From: Trypanosoma brucei gambiense DAL972 | Lineage: Eukaryota; Euglenozoa; Kinetoplastea; Trypanosomatida; Trypanosomatidae | Assembly (NCBI RefSeq): GCF_000210295.1 | Contig: NC_026740.1 | Span: 937,691 to 1,001,690, forward strand | Reading direction: 5' to 3' | DNA length: 64,000 bases | Part shown: in pieces, positions 53,823 to 64,000 of the stretch | How positions within the stretch are numbered: the stretch's first letter is position 1 | Layout of the letters: each line of letters opens with the position of its first letter | Program-made: the position numbers and the translations under genes | The notes under the pieces: generated by a model | Told to the model about the DNA's origin: nothing | Seen by the model: only the letters and a program-made list of their open reading frames with translations | Databases searched by the model: none

Positions 53823-55088
53823 TCACGGGACGTTGGTACTAATCATGTACTTATCAGCGATGAACTTTGGATGGCACAAGTCCATTACACAGTCCTTTCC
53901 ATCATCACTAACGGATTCATCGGGCTCCTCGCGCCATTTAGCAATTGCCGTGTCCACGAGTGCCCGCTGGAGTTCTACATGTGTTGTGCCGAAACTCTTG
54001 CAGTCATCGTCCGGGAGCCGGTCGAGTAACTGAAGTAGCGGCAACCACCCAATCGAACCATCAGTGTGGACGACATCCAAGCAATTCATTAGAAGCTCAT
54101 GCCGCTTAATCTCTTCACGGAACGTGGAAGCGGGAACGGTGTAAGTTGGCATGATATCTTCCATAGCACGCCGCACATCAGCGCAAAGTTCACAAACCTC
54201 CGGCACGTACTCACCGAAGACAGATTTGAAGGCACCCAACATGATATCTACATCAACGAGTGAAATGACGCTGTTGTTCAGCGTGCGCTCCTCCATTATG
54301 TACTTGCAGCGCACAAGGATTAGCACATCAACTTCTTCGAATACCAGGCTCACACTGGCGATAAGGTCTTCAAAGCTAATGCAGTCTTGGGTGTTCCAAT
54401 AAAGAAAGCGAAACAAATATTCTACCTCGTCTTTGTCTAGCAATTCCTCACCAAACAAACAACCCACCAAATGTGAGAATTCATCAACTGTAACCTCACG
54501 CATTCCTAACCGCCGACCCTCAGCACGCAGTTTCTGCAGAACTTCTCCCCGCTCCATCTCCCGCAACCGGGCTGCAATGGTATTATTTTTAAGAAATAAA
54601 TCGGACGAGAGACATGGCAGTAGTGTGATCATTGTACCGCGTAGCAACCTGGGTGACGAACTGTCATCCATAAACGGGAAAAGGTGTTCTGGCATTACGC
54701 TTGCCCTTGAGGAGGGGCTACTTTCATGCTGTGATGTAAGTAGCCTGCAAAGGTTCGGCTCACCGTGGAGTCTTGCTTCAAAAAGATCCAAATTGTTAAT
54801 GACACCCGATGCGGCATCATTGGAACCCGGGTATTGAGAAATGGTGATCTCAAAGTCTCTCCCAGTCGAATCCTTCGTCGGAGGAACAGAAACCGACGCA
54901 TCGGGAATGTTCTGAGGTGATTTGTTTATTCGTGACCGCTTACGCCACTGGATCGGTTCGGCAGGCGAAATAACACGACATACTGGCCTCGGTGGCTCAT
55001 GCATCACCGTTCCAACCGTACGGATAACAGGTAGCTTTAGCGACTCATGCGATTTACCAAATGGTCGCCCGCCGCTCCTAGAGGACAT
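53823..55088 (-). CDS. Hypothetical protein with degenerate EF-hand-like region
   Basis: ATG at 55088, giving 421 residues; the codon just upstream is TTG. The first 110 residues are Ser/Pro/Arg-rich and disordered. The middle has EF-hand-like helix-loop-helix units: VTVDEFSHLVGCLFGEELLD, then EVEYLFRFLYWNTQDCISFE followed by DLIASVSLVFEE. The loops lack full calcium ligands (WNTQDCISFED). The C-terminal third is helical (MLGAFKSVFGEYVPEVCEL, then LMNCLDVVHTDGSIGWLPLL). It could be a cytoskeletal or phosphatase-regulatory EF-hand relative; function unknown. Confidence 0.68.
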   Translation of the reverse strand: MSSRSGGRPFGKSHESLKLPVIRTVGTVMHEPPRPVCRVISPAEPIQWRKRSRINKSPQNIPDASVSVPPTKDSTGRDFEITISQYPGSNDAASGVINNLDLFEARLHGEPNLCRLLTSQHESSPSSRASVMPEHLFPFMDDSSSPRLLRGTMITLLPCLSSDLFLKNNTIAARLREMERGEVLQKLRAEGRRLGMREVTVDEFSHLVGCLFGEELLDKDEVEYLFRFLYWNTQDCISFEDLIASVSLVFEEVDVLILVRCKYIMEERTLNNSVISLVDVDIMLGAFKSVFGEYVPEVCELCADVRRAMEDIMPTYTVPASTFREEIKRHELLMNCLDVVHTDGSIGWLPLLQLLDRLPDDDCKSFGTTHVELQRALVDTAIAKWREEPDESVSDDGKDCVMDLCHPKFIADKYMISTNVP

Positions 55089-55773
55089 CAACCTCTACTA
55101 TCACCGATTACAATGAGTGGGAATTTGAAAAGACTATCCAGGCAAGCAAACTGACGGACGCAGAGAAATAGTAAATCTAGAGGGGAGTGGAAAATAACCA
55201 CTTTTTGAATTCACCACGTCGTCGTTCTGATGCAACAGCCACGGCTGCACCTCTTCACTTCCTCCCTTGAGTGGTCAGTAAGGAGAGTTGTGGAAAATTG
55301 AAGCGCCGTGAGGAATATAATAAGAGGTGCAATTAAAAAACAAAGGTTAAAGCAGAAAAATCGGAGAGGTTCCGTCGCACAGGGAATGCCATTTTCAACT
55401 TTAATGAGTGCCTTTAGAGGTTCTTCAGACGACTTGACACTGTCTCAATTTAAACATAACAAATGCCTATCAATCGGAGGAAAGCGGAAACCAAGCGGTT
55501 TAGATTCCCAATGTCACAAAATAGCCCATGTTCGCCCCATTGGAAGGGTTGACGTTGGACCAGTTTTATTTGCAGTTAAATCTGTAACACACAGCCTTCT
55601 CTTTTTCCAGCTACCCTGCACCACTGAATTCGGTCTTACCTTCAACTTCATCCCTTCTTTAGTTGCATAACACAATAACCGTAGCACAAAGGCGACGGCA
55701 TAAGTGCCAAGGGTAGCGCCGATATCCGTCCCATTATCTTTAACAACAATAATGATTTGCGCTCTTCACTTAT
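55089..55773. other. Intergenic, 685 bases
   Basis: A plus-strand ORF of 120 codons (55308-55670) lies opposite to transcription and has no family features. No gene supported. Confidence 0.55.
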
Positions 55774-57867
55774 TTACTTACTCTTAGAAAGCGACTTCTC
55801 CGCGTTCTTTAGAGTCTGGGCATACTTCTTCCCTTCCGCAGTGGAAAGAACAGCTTTTGCAGCCGCACACTTATCCAACAGCATCTTGGAAACCGCCTGC
55901 TTAAGATCCGCAGGGTGAAGTGCACCTGACAGTGCGTCAGCACGCAGCTGCCCCTCTCCTTTGTACGCGACATCGCCACCATTCGCCTCAGTTCGTTCTA
56001 TCAAGAGGGCTCCCTGTTCTCGCATCAGCCAAGTCGCAATAGACAGCACTGGGTTGGCGTCTTCGTTAGGGGCACAGTACGCCCTCTTGATCTTACGCCT
56101 CATGTCCATATCAGTGTCGTCGATGAAGAGGATGTCATCCTTGTTGACTGGGCCGCTGGCGAGGGTTTCAGAAACCGGCGGCTCCGCGTTGCTCAGCGGT
56201 GGGACAACACCCCCAAGAGCGGGAATAACTCGCAGTTTACCTTCGTAAAAATCCGTTGCGATCTCGTGGCAACCACGGTCATGTGAAGTGCAGATGGCGT
56301 GTGTTGCCTTCAGCATGGCAGCATCTGCAACGTACATAAGCGCCGCGACAACAGCACCGGCATTTTTGAGGTCTCCGCACACTTCCTCCACCCGCTGCAG
56401 CTTATTCTTCCGACCAACATTGATGGCGGTGAGCCAGTAGTCGTTAGGATTCGCTAATATCATTTCACTCTGCCGCACTATTCGCACGCGCTCGCTTGGC
56501 AACCAGTGGGACTTGAGAATCGCTGCATTTAGCTCGAGCGCGGCGCTGATGTACTTTTCCTCGCCCCCTACATTATTGCACGCCATGGCGGTCCACTCAG
56601 GAAGCAACAAAACAGCTTCACCATCTGTGTTTTCTCTCAAGAACTGTTTTATCGCGTCACTCAAAGCAACAGCAAGATCCACAGGAAACTTGATGCAGGC
56701 CGGTAGCCAAGCCACGGCTAATGGCGTCGCTGACTGCTCTGGAAGTGGCACAGCACTGAGAGGTGGTGCCGCACCGCCGGCCCGAAAAGAGAGCACCTGT
56801 TGCAACAATGACGCCGCATGCGGATCCTCCACAAAGTGTTTGCGCACAGGCTCAAGTATTCCGTTCAAAAGCTCGATAAGGCCCTCCTTTAACGCCTCCT
56901 CGGAGATGTTGCCCTCAACAAAAGCTTTCTCAAGGTCTGCGTAGGTGTTATACTCCGCACCATCCACCACAGCTGTGGCACCAGGCTTTGAGAAAACGAG
57001 GCACTCAAAGTAATCCAACACAGGGTTTTTGTCTTCCGAAGCAACGGGTGCCCCGTCGTCCGTAACTTCGGTGCTCTTTTGCGCAACACGTGGACAGTAC
57101 GCCGCACGTATCTTCCGAGCTACATCTTCCTCACTGTCTTCCATGAATATGGCGCTGTCAGGATCGCTTTTGCTCATCTTTGCATGCCCTTGCTTCAACC
57201 CCGCAAGCATGTGATGAGAAAGAATAACGGGTTTGTTCTTACGACCAATGAGGTCACAGTACTCACGTGCGAGCATGTTCACCTTCCGTTGGTCCAACCC
57301 AAGTTGACATATATCGGCCTTTAGGAAGAATATATCAGCGCACTGCATAAGTGGGTACAGCACCTGTGCCGCTGTCAGCGTTCCCTCTTGCTTACCCATG
57401 ATTGTGCAGCATTTCTTAATGCGGGCAATGGTGTTGCGGCGGCTAATATCAAGGACAAGCTTCCAATACGTGTTCGCATTATTCGTGATCTCGTCACTGC
57501 TCCACAAGAAACGCACCCGCTCCATGTTCATATTGGCAGCCTTCCACACCTCCGTAAGGTATTCACCGACGATACGGATGCGCTGCAGCTCTCCACCCAC
57601 CTTATCATTCATCAGTGCAAACCAATCTGCAACCCAGAAGACAAACTCGCAGCCGCTCTGAGTGCACTTGTTGACGTTAATTGATTTGAACACGCCCTGC
57701 GCAACGTGCATGCGTCCTGAGGGCTCGAATCCATCATAGCAACGGATGTCGGGTTTCTTTTCCAACATCGCCCGCAGCTCATTCTCTTGAATACACTCCT
57801 CCCCGACGCTACGGATTAATTTAAATCGTTCCTCGACAGACCCCACATCGGCGGTGTTGGTTGTCAT
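55774..57867 (-). CDS. Tyrosyl-tRNA synthetase, double-length (pseudo-dimer)
   Basis: Start at ATG 57867 (MTTNTADVGSV), giving 697 residues; an upstream TTG was rejected. It is two TyrRS units fused in tandem. The N-terminal half has the class I HIGH-like site (YDGFEPSGRMHVAQG, about 45-58) and KMSKS (GHAKMSKSDPDS, about 232), so it should activate Tyr. The C-terminal half keeps the fold (VLLLPEWTAMA, then RKNKLQRVEEVCGDL) but has no HIGH or KMSKS. In Leishmania, the structure shows that the N half catalyses and the C half supplies the anticodon-binding surface. It charges tRNA-Tyr in the cytosol, and probably also for the mitochondrion through import of charged or uncharged tRNA. Confidence 0.93.
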   Translation of the reverse strand: MTTNTADVGSVEERFKLIRSVGEECIQENELRAMLEKKPDIRCYDGFEPSGRMHVAQGVFKSINVNKCTQSGCEFVFWVADWFALMNDKVGGELQRIRIVGEYLTEVWKAANMNMERVRFLWSSDEITNNANTYWKLVLDISRRNTIARIKKCCTIMGKQEGTLTAAQVLYPLMQCADIFFLKADICQLGLDQRKVNMLAREYCDLIGRKNKPVILSHHMLAGLKQGHAKMSKSDPDSAIFMEDSEEDVARKIRAAYCPRVAQKSTEVTDDGAPVASEDKNPVLDYFECLVFSKPGATAVVDGAEYNTYADLEKAFVEGNISEEALKEGLIELLNGILEPVRKHFVEDPHAASLLQQVLSFRAGGAAPPLSAVPLPEQSATPLAVAWLPACIKFPVDLAVALSDAIKQFLRENTDGEAVLLLPEWTAMACNNVGGEEKYISAALELNAAILKSHWLPSERVRIVRQSEMILANPNDYWLTAINVGRKNKLQRVEEVCGDLKNAGAVVAALMYVADAAMLKATHAICTSHDRGCHEIATDFYEGKLRVIPALGGVVPPLSNAEPPVSETLASGPVNKDDILFIDDTDMDMRRKIKRAYCAPNEDANPVLSIATWLMREQGALLIERTEANGGDVAYKGEGQLRADALSGALHPADLKQAVSKMLLDKCAAAKAVLSTAEGKKYAQTLKNAEKSLSKSK

Positions 57868-59604
57868 ATTTGCCTTTGTTAACACTAAGCAGTGGATTAA
57901 TGATTTGCGCGAGAGTGGACAATTCAGCTTCGGACCCGCCAACTCACTCCAACCACAGCGCCTCCAGAATGCTGCCGGCTGCCGCGTTTGAGCGTTAGTT
58001 CTTTTCTTTTTTTTTTATCTTAACTACCAATGGCCAAACGTTCCAGCGGGAGGGGGGTAGGGTGTAAAATATTCGGTAAGTAAAGCAAGCACTTCAGCGT
58101 AGCACCAGAAAAGCTATATTACCCAAAAAAGACATATTGGGTGTGAAAGAGTAAAATACGAAAATGAAAATACCCTGGAAAAGAGCAGCGCACGACGTTT
58201 CCACCGATGCCATCTAGCTGCAAATAGTTTGTAAACAACGTAAGCTAAATGTGGGAACGAAAAAAGGAAATAAACCCATGCTTTCACTCATCGTTTGGGT
58301 GCTTTGAACAAAAATTAGGGGAATGTAATAATTACAAACACTGTGTATACACAGGTGTTAGCATGAAAGATGCAAACTTCACATCCTCTACCTCAAATTT
58401 ACGGCACTACACTATCCAAGCCCGTGAAGCGGAGACGTTTCATGTTGTCCTCATCAATCTTGTTTATGTGGTGCCTATTGTACCTTCTTGTGTTTGTGGA
58501 ATGGCGAGATGTCAGGCCTCCTACCATGCCTTCCTCTCCCTCTGCCTCCACCTGACCTTCTACTCACATAGTGCTTAAGATACTTTTCGGTATTTAACAG
58601 TATAGGCCGAATACAAGGGGTAAGGAGGGGGGAAAGAGAAGAACCAAAAGAAGGGAAAAGAGGTTAACAATACCAAGAGGCGACTGGGCCATATGCGGGA
58701 TAGTGGGAGGCGAGAGGGGCGACTCTTGCGCCTCTGCCATTTTCCAGCGCCCACTTTACACATTTCATATGTGCGTACGAGACCCACACATCATTATTCA
58801 TATGACACACAGTAGATCCCATGGTGGCGCAAAACAGACAGCACTGGAAAAAAAAGGGGGGGAAGGCACGAGTCAAGGGAAGCCAGACAGCCATCAAATG
58901 TCCATACGTGTGCGCGGGAGAATCACGCAGAGATGGCGATGAACAGGGGAATACAAACACACAAAATACAAGAAGACAGAAAGTGGAAGCATCAAATACG
59001 GTTTTAAAAAAACACAAAATATAGTTTACAGAAAAGGAAAACGAGACGTTAGCACATGGCAAACCCAGCACGTTAACTCCCTAACACGTGTGCTTTCAAT
59101 GTCCCTTTCCCCTTCCTTCTCCTTCCTTTACAAGCAGCTACCACCTCACTTCCCAGTTTCGCACATCATGCTACTTCGACAACAACCTTTTTTTCCCTCT
59201 CCTTCTCCATCCTCCATGCTTCTTGGTGTTGCGGCTGCCTCAGCACAAACAAACAAACAAATACACACACACACACACGCGCAGGATTTCCTGCAAAACA
59301 ATGGGCACCCCCGCGGTTTGCCTCGCCCCGACATGTCAAGGCTTTTCTACAAATAACAGCAGAAGACACAATACGCATGAGTGAACTCACGTTAGCAAAA
59401 AACGTAAACAAAATAGATGTCCCTTCCAGTCCAACATTGTTTACCTTTTTTGTTGGCAGCATTCTCCCATTCCTTCCTGTTATGCCCTGCATTACCCACC
59501 GTATTTTGCACCTGCAACTGTCATCCTCACCTCATCTCGTTTCATTTCATTCCATTATCCAACCCCTTCCCTTCTCCAGGTGCTATGCATAATTCTCCAT
59601 CCCT
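57868..59604. other. Gene-free 1.7 kb, TyrRS 5' region and DnaJ 3' UTR
   Basis: T-run at 58006-58017 on plus, G-run near 58052, CA tract near 59262-59278. No supported ORF. Confidence 0.55.
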
Positions 59605-61191
59605 TTAGTCGAAGTGAAAATAAAACTGCTGAAACCTTCCACCTTGTCCAAACATTTCGTTGGGGAAATTGAACGGTTGGCCGTGGAATGCATGCTCATC
59701 CTGACCAGGAGGTTTCGTAGGATCCTCCCCATTGTCGTAACGGGCGCGCTTTTCATCGTCGAGCAATATTTCCTTGGCTTCATTGATGTCCCGAAAGCGC
59801 TTATCTGCTTCAGCTCGCTCCTCCTTGGAAAGCTCTTGCGAAGCTAATTTATCTGGGTGAAATGTTTTTGCTAGATGGCGGTAAGCACGGCGAATCTCCG
59901 ACGAGTCCGCCGTCTTTTTCACACCCAATATCTTGTAATAATTTTTTCGAAGTCCCACACGTTTGATCCTTTCCATTTTGCGCTTGTACTCGTTCACCTT
60001 ACCGTCGTTTGGTTGTAGTTGCTGAGCTCGTTGAAGCATTTCCTCCGCACGCTCCACATTCCCATCCATCAGATAAAGCTCCAACTTTTGCAGTAAAATG
60101 CTTACAACAGTTGGGTCCTCGGGGCTATAAAGTTGAATAGCCTCGTCGCAAGCAGGAAGCCCATCTTTTGTGTCTTGCATACCCACAGCTGCATCACACC
60201 GCCAACGCAATAGTTGATCCTTATACGGTGGGTTTTCCTCAAACCGCATGGCCCCCTCAATCAACTTCAAAACCTTTCCATAATCCTTTTCTTCTAGAGC
60301 TTTCTCCACACCTTGGGTTACGCGGATTTGCTCGCGGACCAGCTTGTGCAGCTGAGCACAGAGAGCAAATTCAGGATCGAGCGACAAACAGCGACGAAGC
60401 TCCCGGCGAGCCTGTTCAAGCGCCCCTAATGCACGAAGCGCACGGGCACCCAGTGCCACTGCGTCAAGGTTCTGCGGCTCCCTTTGTACCACATACTTTA
60501 GTTCCTCGCTAGCAGCCTGGTTGTCCCCACAGGCCAAAGCACATTCTGCACGCTGCAGGCGCAACCCCGCGTTATCCTTCGCAAACTCACGTATCATGTC
60601 GTGCAGAAAGCCCACGCATGCGCACTGTTCATCGCGTGATAGCGTCACTGCACCCTGTTTCGCTGCTTGGAGTTTGAGCTGAAGTGGTATCCACACCTCT
60701 GCATACCGCCGAAGTTGTTGCAACTTCGCCTTGTATTCCTGCACCTTAGCGGCCTTGCCCCCCTCGCTCATCACTTCAACGAGTTTCTCGACGTCCCGCA
60801 CGGCTTCTTTCAACTGCCCCGCCTGCGAGTACAGCGCTGATCGCAGCACCAAACCGCGTTGGTGTTTACTGTCCAGCTTCAGGAGTTGGTCCAAATCACT
60901 CATACATGCATCACGCCGTCGGAGCATAGACAACAGCTCTGCACGACTGTAAAGTCCACGAATGCTGTTGGGGTTGTGCGTTAACGCCTCTGTGTACTTC
61001 GCTAGCGCCTCCTGGTAATAACTGCGCCCCTGCCGCAGTGCCGAATCACCTTCGAGAAGCAATTTCTTTGTGGTATCATCATCTGCTACTCCGCTGCACT
61101 CAGCGCCAACAGCAGCCCCGACCAGCAACAAAATCTTCACGATCATATTATACCGACACTTAATAGCAGAGTTCTCCCTTGTAATGTACAT
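59605..61191 (-). CDS. TPR-DnaJ protein of ER type (DNAJC3/P58IPK-like)
   Basis: 528 residues from ATG 61191, or 513 from ATG 61146. The second start gives a clean signal peptide (MIVKILLLVGAAVGAECSG), which points to the secretory pathway. Residues about 45-400 are TPR helix pairs, for example GRSYYQEALAKYTEALTHNP and KDGLPACDEAIQLYSPEDP. The J domain lies near the C-terminus with the HPD motif in KTFHPDKLASQ (about 445), followed by KRFRDINEAKEILLDDEKR. This order matches mammalian DNAJC3, which stimulates BiP in the ER lumen. There is no KDEL-like end (FYFHFD), so retention would need partners. Confidence 0.87.
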   Translation of the reverse strand: MYITRENSAIKCRYNMIVKILLLVGAAVGAECSGVADDDTTKKLLLEGDSALRQGRSYYQEALAKYTEALTHNPNSIRGLYSRAELLSMLRRRDACMSDLDQLLKLDSKHQRGLVLRSALYSQAGQLKEAVRDVEKLVEVMSEGGKAAKVQEYKAKLQQLRRYAEVWIPLQLKLQAAKQGAVTLSRDEQCACVGFLHDMIREFAKDNAGLRLQRAECALACGDNQAASEELKYVVQREPQNLDAVALGARALRALGALEQARRELRRCLSLDPEFALCAQLHKLVREQIRVTQGVEKALEEKDYGKVLKLIEGAMRFEENPPYKDQLLRWRCDAAVGMQDTKDGLPACDEAIQLYSPEDPTVVSILLQKLELYLMDGNVERAEEMLQRAQQLQPNDGKVNEYKRKMERIKRVGLRKNYYKILGVKKTADSSEIRRAYRHLAKTFHPDKLASQELSKEERAEADKRFRDINEAKEILLDDEKRARYDNGEDPTKPPGQDEHAFHGQPFNFPNEMFGQGGRFQQFYFHFD

Positions 61192-63114
61192 TTCCTTCCT
61201 GCCTTTCTGACTATCTCCCCTGAGGCCGCTGTTTCTGTTTGATTTCTCTCTTTTTCTATATTTTTTTATATTTTGTATTTCTCTTCAGTGAGGTGGAAGT
61301 GTCGTCAGCCGTAACTGTTGACTGGAAAAGGGACAAGTGGATCTTCTCCCTGCCGCGTGTTCCCTCAAATCCGCTACCCTTCTCTAGGTTTCCCTTAGCT
61401 GTTGCTTTTTACACCTGTAAATAAATATGTGCAGGTTTGCCTTCTTTTGTTTCCTCGCCTGTTTCTGTTCTCCGCTAACTCTCAGTTTTAATAGTATTTG
61501 CAATAATATTGGTAGTGGTAAGAACCAAACAAAGAAAGTTCCTCCTTGAGGCCTGGGAAATATACCCCAGTGTCTCGGTGTGGTTTTTGCTTGCTGTTTC
61601 CAACTCTCCCAAGTAATATTTCCGCCCTCCACTTCCTCCCGGCACACCGCCACGCTTCAGGCCCGGGAAGGCAGCCGGTAATCTCCCCAGTGAATGAGTA
61701 AAAACAAAAAAAAATCCAAAAGAAATTCAAAAAAAGAAAAGTGTGAAGAGAGCAGATAAAGGAAGGGACAAAGGAAGGAAAATACAGTATGAAATTCCCT
61801 ACTCCGACAAAGTCGAATGCCTCACAAGTACTCAGTTGGTCAAGCATCCAAACGAAATTGTGCCTTACTCATTGCGACGCCTCGCATCCTCCAAATACGC
61901 ACACACACACACCTGCATATCACCTCTTACGGGAATGCAGATGCCGTATTTGCATCAAACATGAAAGGAAAACACCACTCCAACCAATTTTATGTAAAAA
62001 TTCACCTCCGCATTGAAGTGGTAACAAAATCCCTGAGTAGTTGAGCAACTGCAAAAGAAATCAGACCCCTTTTGTACGAACGATACTTGAAGTTTGTGAT
62101 ATGGACAGACAAGTGTGATGTTTAGGCAATCAGTATTACATCCGAGGGTTAGTCGTGAACACACATCAACACACACACACAAAAAAAAAAAAAATAGTGT
62201 TATCCATGTTATTAACCAATGCAGCAGTAACGATCTCCGTAACTAAACCAGAAGCCCTCAACCCAGGCCCACAGTTAGGGCCAAACCGCTGCAATGAAGG
62301 CACGGATAGAAGCAGATAACACCGTGACTTCAACAAACATACACACACGCTTACATGACTATGAAAAATATTAACCACATACTTATATATATATATGTAT
62401 ACGGATGCGTTTGATCATTTTCGCACCCAAACGTGAGTCACCTCCCTTCGCTTCTGCAGTTGTCATCGGTGATGTTTTTCCGATAGATTTGCCTCTCTAG
62501 CGGTGCTCAGAGGAAACGTATAAATGGACTTTCCTCATAAGAGGGAGCGTGTGAGAGCTCATCTTCCAGGAAGGCACACCAGCGTAATTTGTGCCGGGTG
62601 ATAACTTCATTTCCGTGTAGCCTTGCGTATTCCCTTTTGGCAACCAACGCTTCCAAAGATGCCAGCAGTATCCTCGTGTGATTTAAGCAGCTGAATGTGC
62701 GTTTGAAGTGAACACAACCAGCTACCTTTTCAAATAACCTCGCGACCACGCAGATTCAGTTGGATCGGGGGAGGAGGGTGGGGGAATCAAATGTGGAGGT
62801 GATGAGAACAATAATTTTTAGAGTTAAAAATTCAACGATAACGCGGTGAGACACGTGCAAACGGGTATATGAATGCACACATGCACAAATGTACATATCC
62901 ATATGTGTGTATACCTACAGTTCTGAAGGTGAGGTATTTTAAAGCTTTCACATTCATCACACTCAGTATTGCTGGAAAGGTAATCATCTTCCTATTGCGG
63001 TGTAGTAGTAGAATCACTTAAATGAATAGCGACGTGGGGAAGGCTACCACACATTGGTCACCTGCACCACCTCCTGCTCAGCAGAGGGAAAGTGAGATTT
63101 TAAAAAAAATGCAC
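61192..63114. other. Gene-free 1.9 kb apart from one ATG-less ORF
   Basis: Contains the 62507-62746 ORF (listed separately), a short CA tract near 62160-62180, TA tract near 62384-62396 and the pyrimidine-rich sense strand near 62758-62785. Otherwise nothing supported. Confidence 0.5.
62507..62987 (-). other. ATG-less small ORF, possible second exon or relic
   Basis: Minus-strand frame 62507-62749 opens after a stop and has no in-frame ATG. It reads convincingly: EALVAKREYARLHGNEVITR, then WCAFLEDELSHAPSYEESPF. A small ATG frame upstream (from 62987, MITFPAILSVMNVKALKYLT) meets a GT-AG pair (GT at 62918, AG at 62726) that would join both in phase, with a C-rich tract before the AG. T. brucei has very few cis introns, so a relic or frameshifted gene is at least as likely. 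No family recognised. Confidence 0.25.
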
Positions 63115-64000
63115 TTAGGTTCCACATAAAGGCTCACCATCAGATGGGCCAAGGGTTCCTGCATCAAACAGTATCGTGGGGAAAAAGCAAACACTCCAAT
63201 TAACACAGTTCTGCTGTAGTGCATCAATGGCCTTAAAGGCACCCGCAACCGTGTCAAATCGCACGAGCACGCGGACCAGCTCTCGCGCAAAGCGCAACTC
63301 CACTTCAACGGGCGTTGATGCGCACTGTTCCAGTCGTGCACGGACGGCTGTGCGTTGCTCCTCCGTTAGCAAAGCGGGCCGCACAGAGCGCACAATACCA
63401 TACCGTGCGCACTGGCCCTGTACATTCTCAAGAAACGCCAAACCAGCTGCCCTTAAGCTGCCAACTGCACCACCTTCGTTATCCCCCCCTGCGGTGGCAT
63501 CCTCCTCAAATAAATCGGGAGGCGGGCCGTCGCGAATAAAACGGATGAGGATAGTTGAACTGGGTTTCCCGGAAGGAGCCTTGCGACCGTCCTGAGCGTT
63601 TGTATCCTCCTTCACCATGTAGCCTCCAGCAGCCAACGTCGACCGCTGAAACACAAGAGGAGCGCTGCTACCGGCAAGCGATGAGGGTGGCAAGCCCATT
63701 GATGACATTCCGGATGAAACATCGGCATCTCCATTGCTACCGCTCGCGGCGTCGCCGCTGGAGGAAGACGAGGTGGCCATTTTCATGAACTTCTCCAATT
63801 TTGATCCTATGCGACCTTTGCGATCCATCCCCGTGGCCACTTTCACCTTGTGTGCCGCCTCGAGTTCGTCACGTTCCAGTCGGATGGCTGTTGTGATACC
63901 GAGTGCTGCGCTCTGCCGTACACGCCGTTGGTGCAACTCCTCTACGCTGAGGTGAAGTGGCAGTACTTCACTACTGCCTGGAAAAGACGTGTCTGTCGGT
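63115..64000 (-). CDS. SPF45/RBM17-like protein with C-terminal UHM, 5' part beyond the right edge
   Basis: The frame ending at 63115 stays open to base 64000 with no start codon, so only the C-terminal 294 residues are visible. A charged region includes RKGRIGSKLEKFMKM, then a Ser/Gly-rich linker. The last 125 residues look like a U2AF-homology motif (RRM variant): FLENVQGQCARYGIVRSVRP, then ELVRVLVRFDTVAGAFKAID, then VNWSVCFFPTILFDAGTL. This pattern, and its C-terminal place, resemble SPF45/RBM17 splicing factors. It may act in splice-site recognition. A G-patch, if present, would lie beyond the window. Assignment is moderately sure. Confidence 0.7.
   Translation of the reverse strand, partial: PTDTSFPGSSEVLPLHLSVEELHQRRVRQSAALGITTAIRLERDELEAAHKVKVATGMDRKGRIGSKLEKFMKMATSSSSSGDAASGSNGDADVSSGMSSMGLPPSSLAGSSAPLVFQRSTLAAGGYMVKEDTNAQDGRKAPSGKPSSTILIRFIRDGPPPDLFEEDATAGGDNEGGAVGSLRAAGLAFLENVQGQCARYGIVRSVRPALLTEEQRTAVRARLEQCASTPVEVELRFARELVRVLVRFDTVAGAFKAIDALQQNCVNWSVCFFPTILFDAGTLGPSDGEPLCGT

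Noticed and set aside
55308..55670. Plus-strand ORF of 120 codons
   Set aside because: Opposite to the direction of all genes, no motif, and within the TyrRS 5'-side flank and 3' UTR of its neighbour.
58249..58578. Plus-strand ORF of 109 codons
   Set aside because: Against the transcription direction with no recognisable domain.

Overview
The window looks like a nuclear chromosome segment of an African trypanosome of the Trypanosoma brucei group. All supported protein genes are intronless and lie on the minus strand, as in a kinetoplastid polycistronic unit. Most starts are preceded by polypyrimidine-AG (spliced-leader acceptor) signals rather than promoters. The contents are typically kinetoplastid: the I/6 cytoskeletal autoantigen pair, a centrin-4-like centrin, CFAP44, double-length tyrosyl-tRNA synthetase and MPC2. 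From memory, centrin4, I/6, MPC2, CFAP44 and TyrRS occur in this order on T. brucei chromosome 7; I could not check this here.

Layout, left to right (transcription runs right to left). 1-10.3 kb: a MORN-repeat protein cut by the left edge, centrin, FKBP, cyclophilin, two tandem I/6-type EF-hand genes, a TPR-like mitochondrial candidate and a MAM33/p22-type protein. 10.3-17.7 kb: a gene-poor block of about 7.5 kb with (CA)62, poly-G runs and a cluster of perfect hairpins. It may be an internal transcription start region or decayed retroposon DNA. 17.7-28.99 kb: SAC-domain phosphoinositide phosphatase, PTGES2-like glutaredoxin/GST, a basic mitochondrial candidate, MPC2, VAC14 and a hypothetical protein. 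31.6-44.3 kb: a C2-domain protein with repetitive charged tail, CFAP44 and a protein with a possible PIN-like C-terminus. 48.1-57.9 kb: a NEK kinase whose Q/P-rich tail is split off by apparent frameshifts, a small membrane protein, an emp24/p24 cargo receptor, a degenerate EF-hand protein and TyrRS. 59.6-64 kb: an ER-type TPR-DnaJ protein and the C-terminal part of an SPF45-like UHM protein cut by the right edge.

Themes: flagellum/cytoskeleton (centrin, I/6, CFAP44, probably MORN and C2 proteins), mitochondrion (MAM33, PTGES2-like, MPC2 and three candidates), phosphoinositide and secretory traffic (SAC phosphatase, VAC14, p24) and protein folding (FKBP, cyclophilin, DnaJ). Co-location in a trypanosome unit does not imply co-regulation. 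I did not find a clear new multi-gene system. The best leads are the split NEK kinase, the 7.5 kb gene-poor block, an ATG-less small ORF that could be a second exon, a 60-codon ORF sharing a motif with the MAM33 gene, and the I/6 duplication with divergent tails. Six starts that could have been placed at TTG or GTG codons were moved to the first in-frame ATG where a clear one exists.
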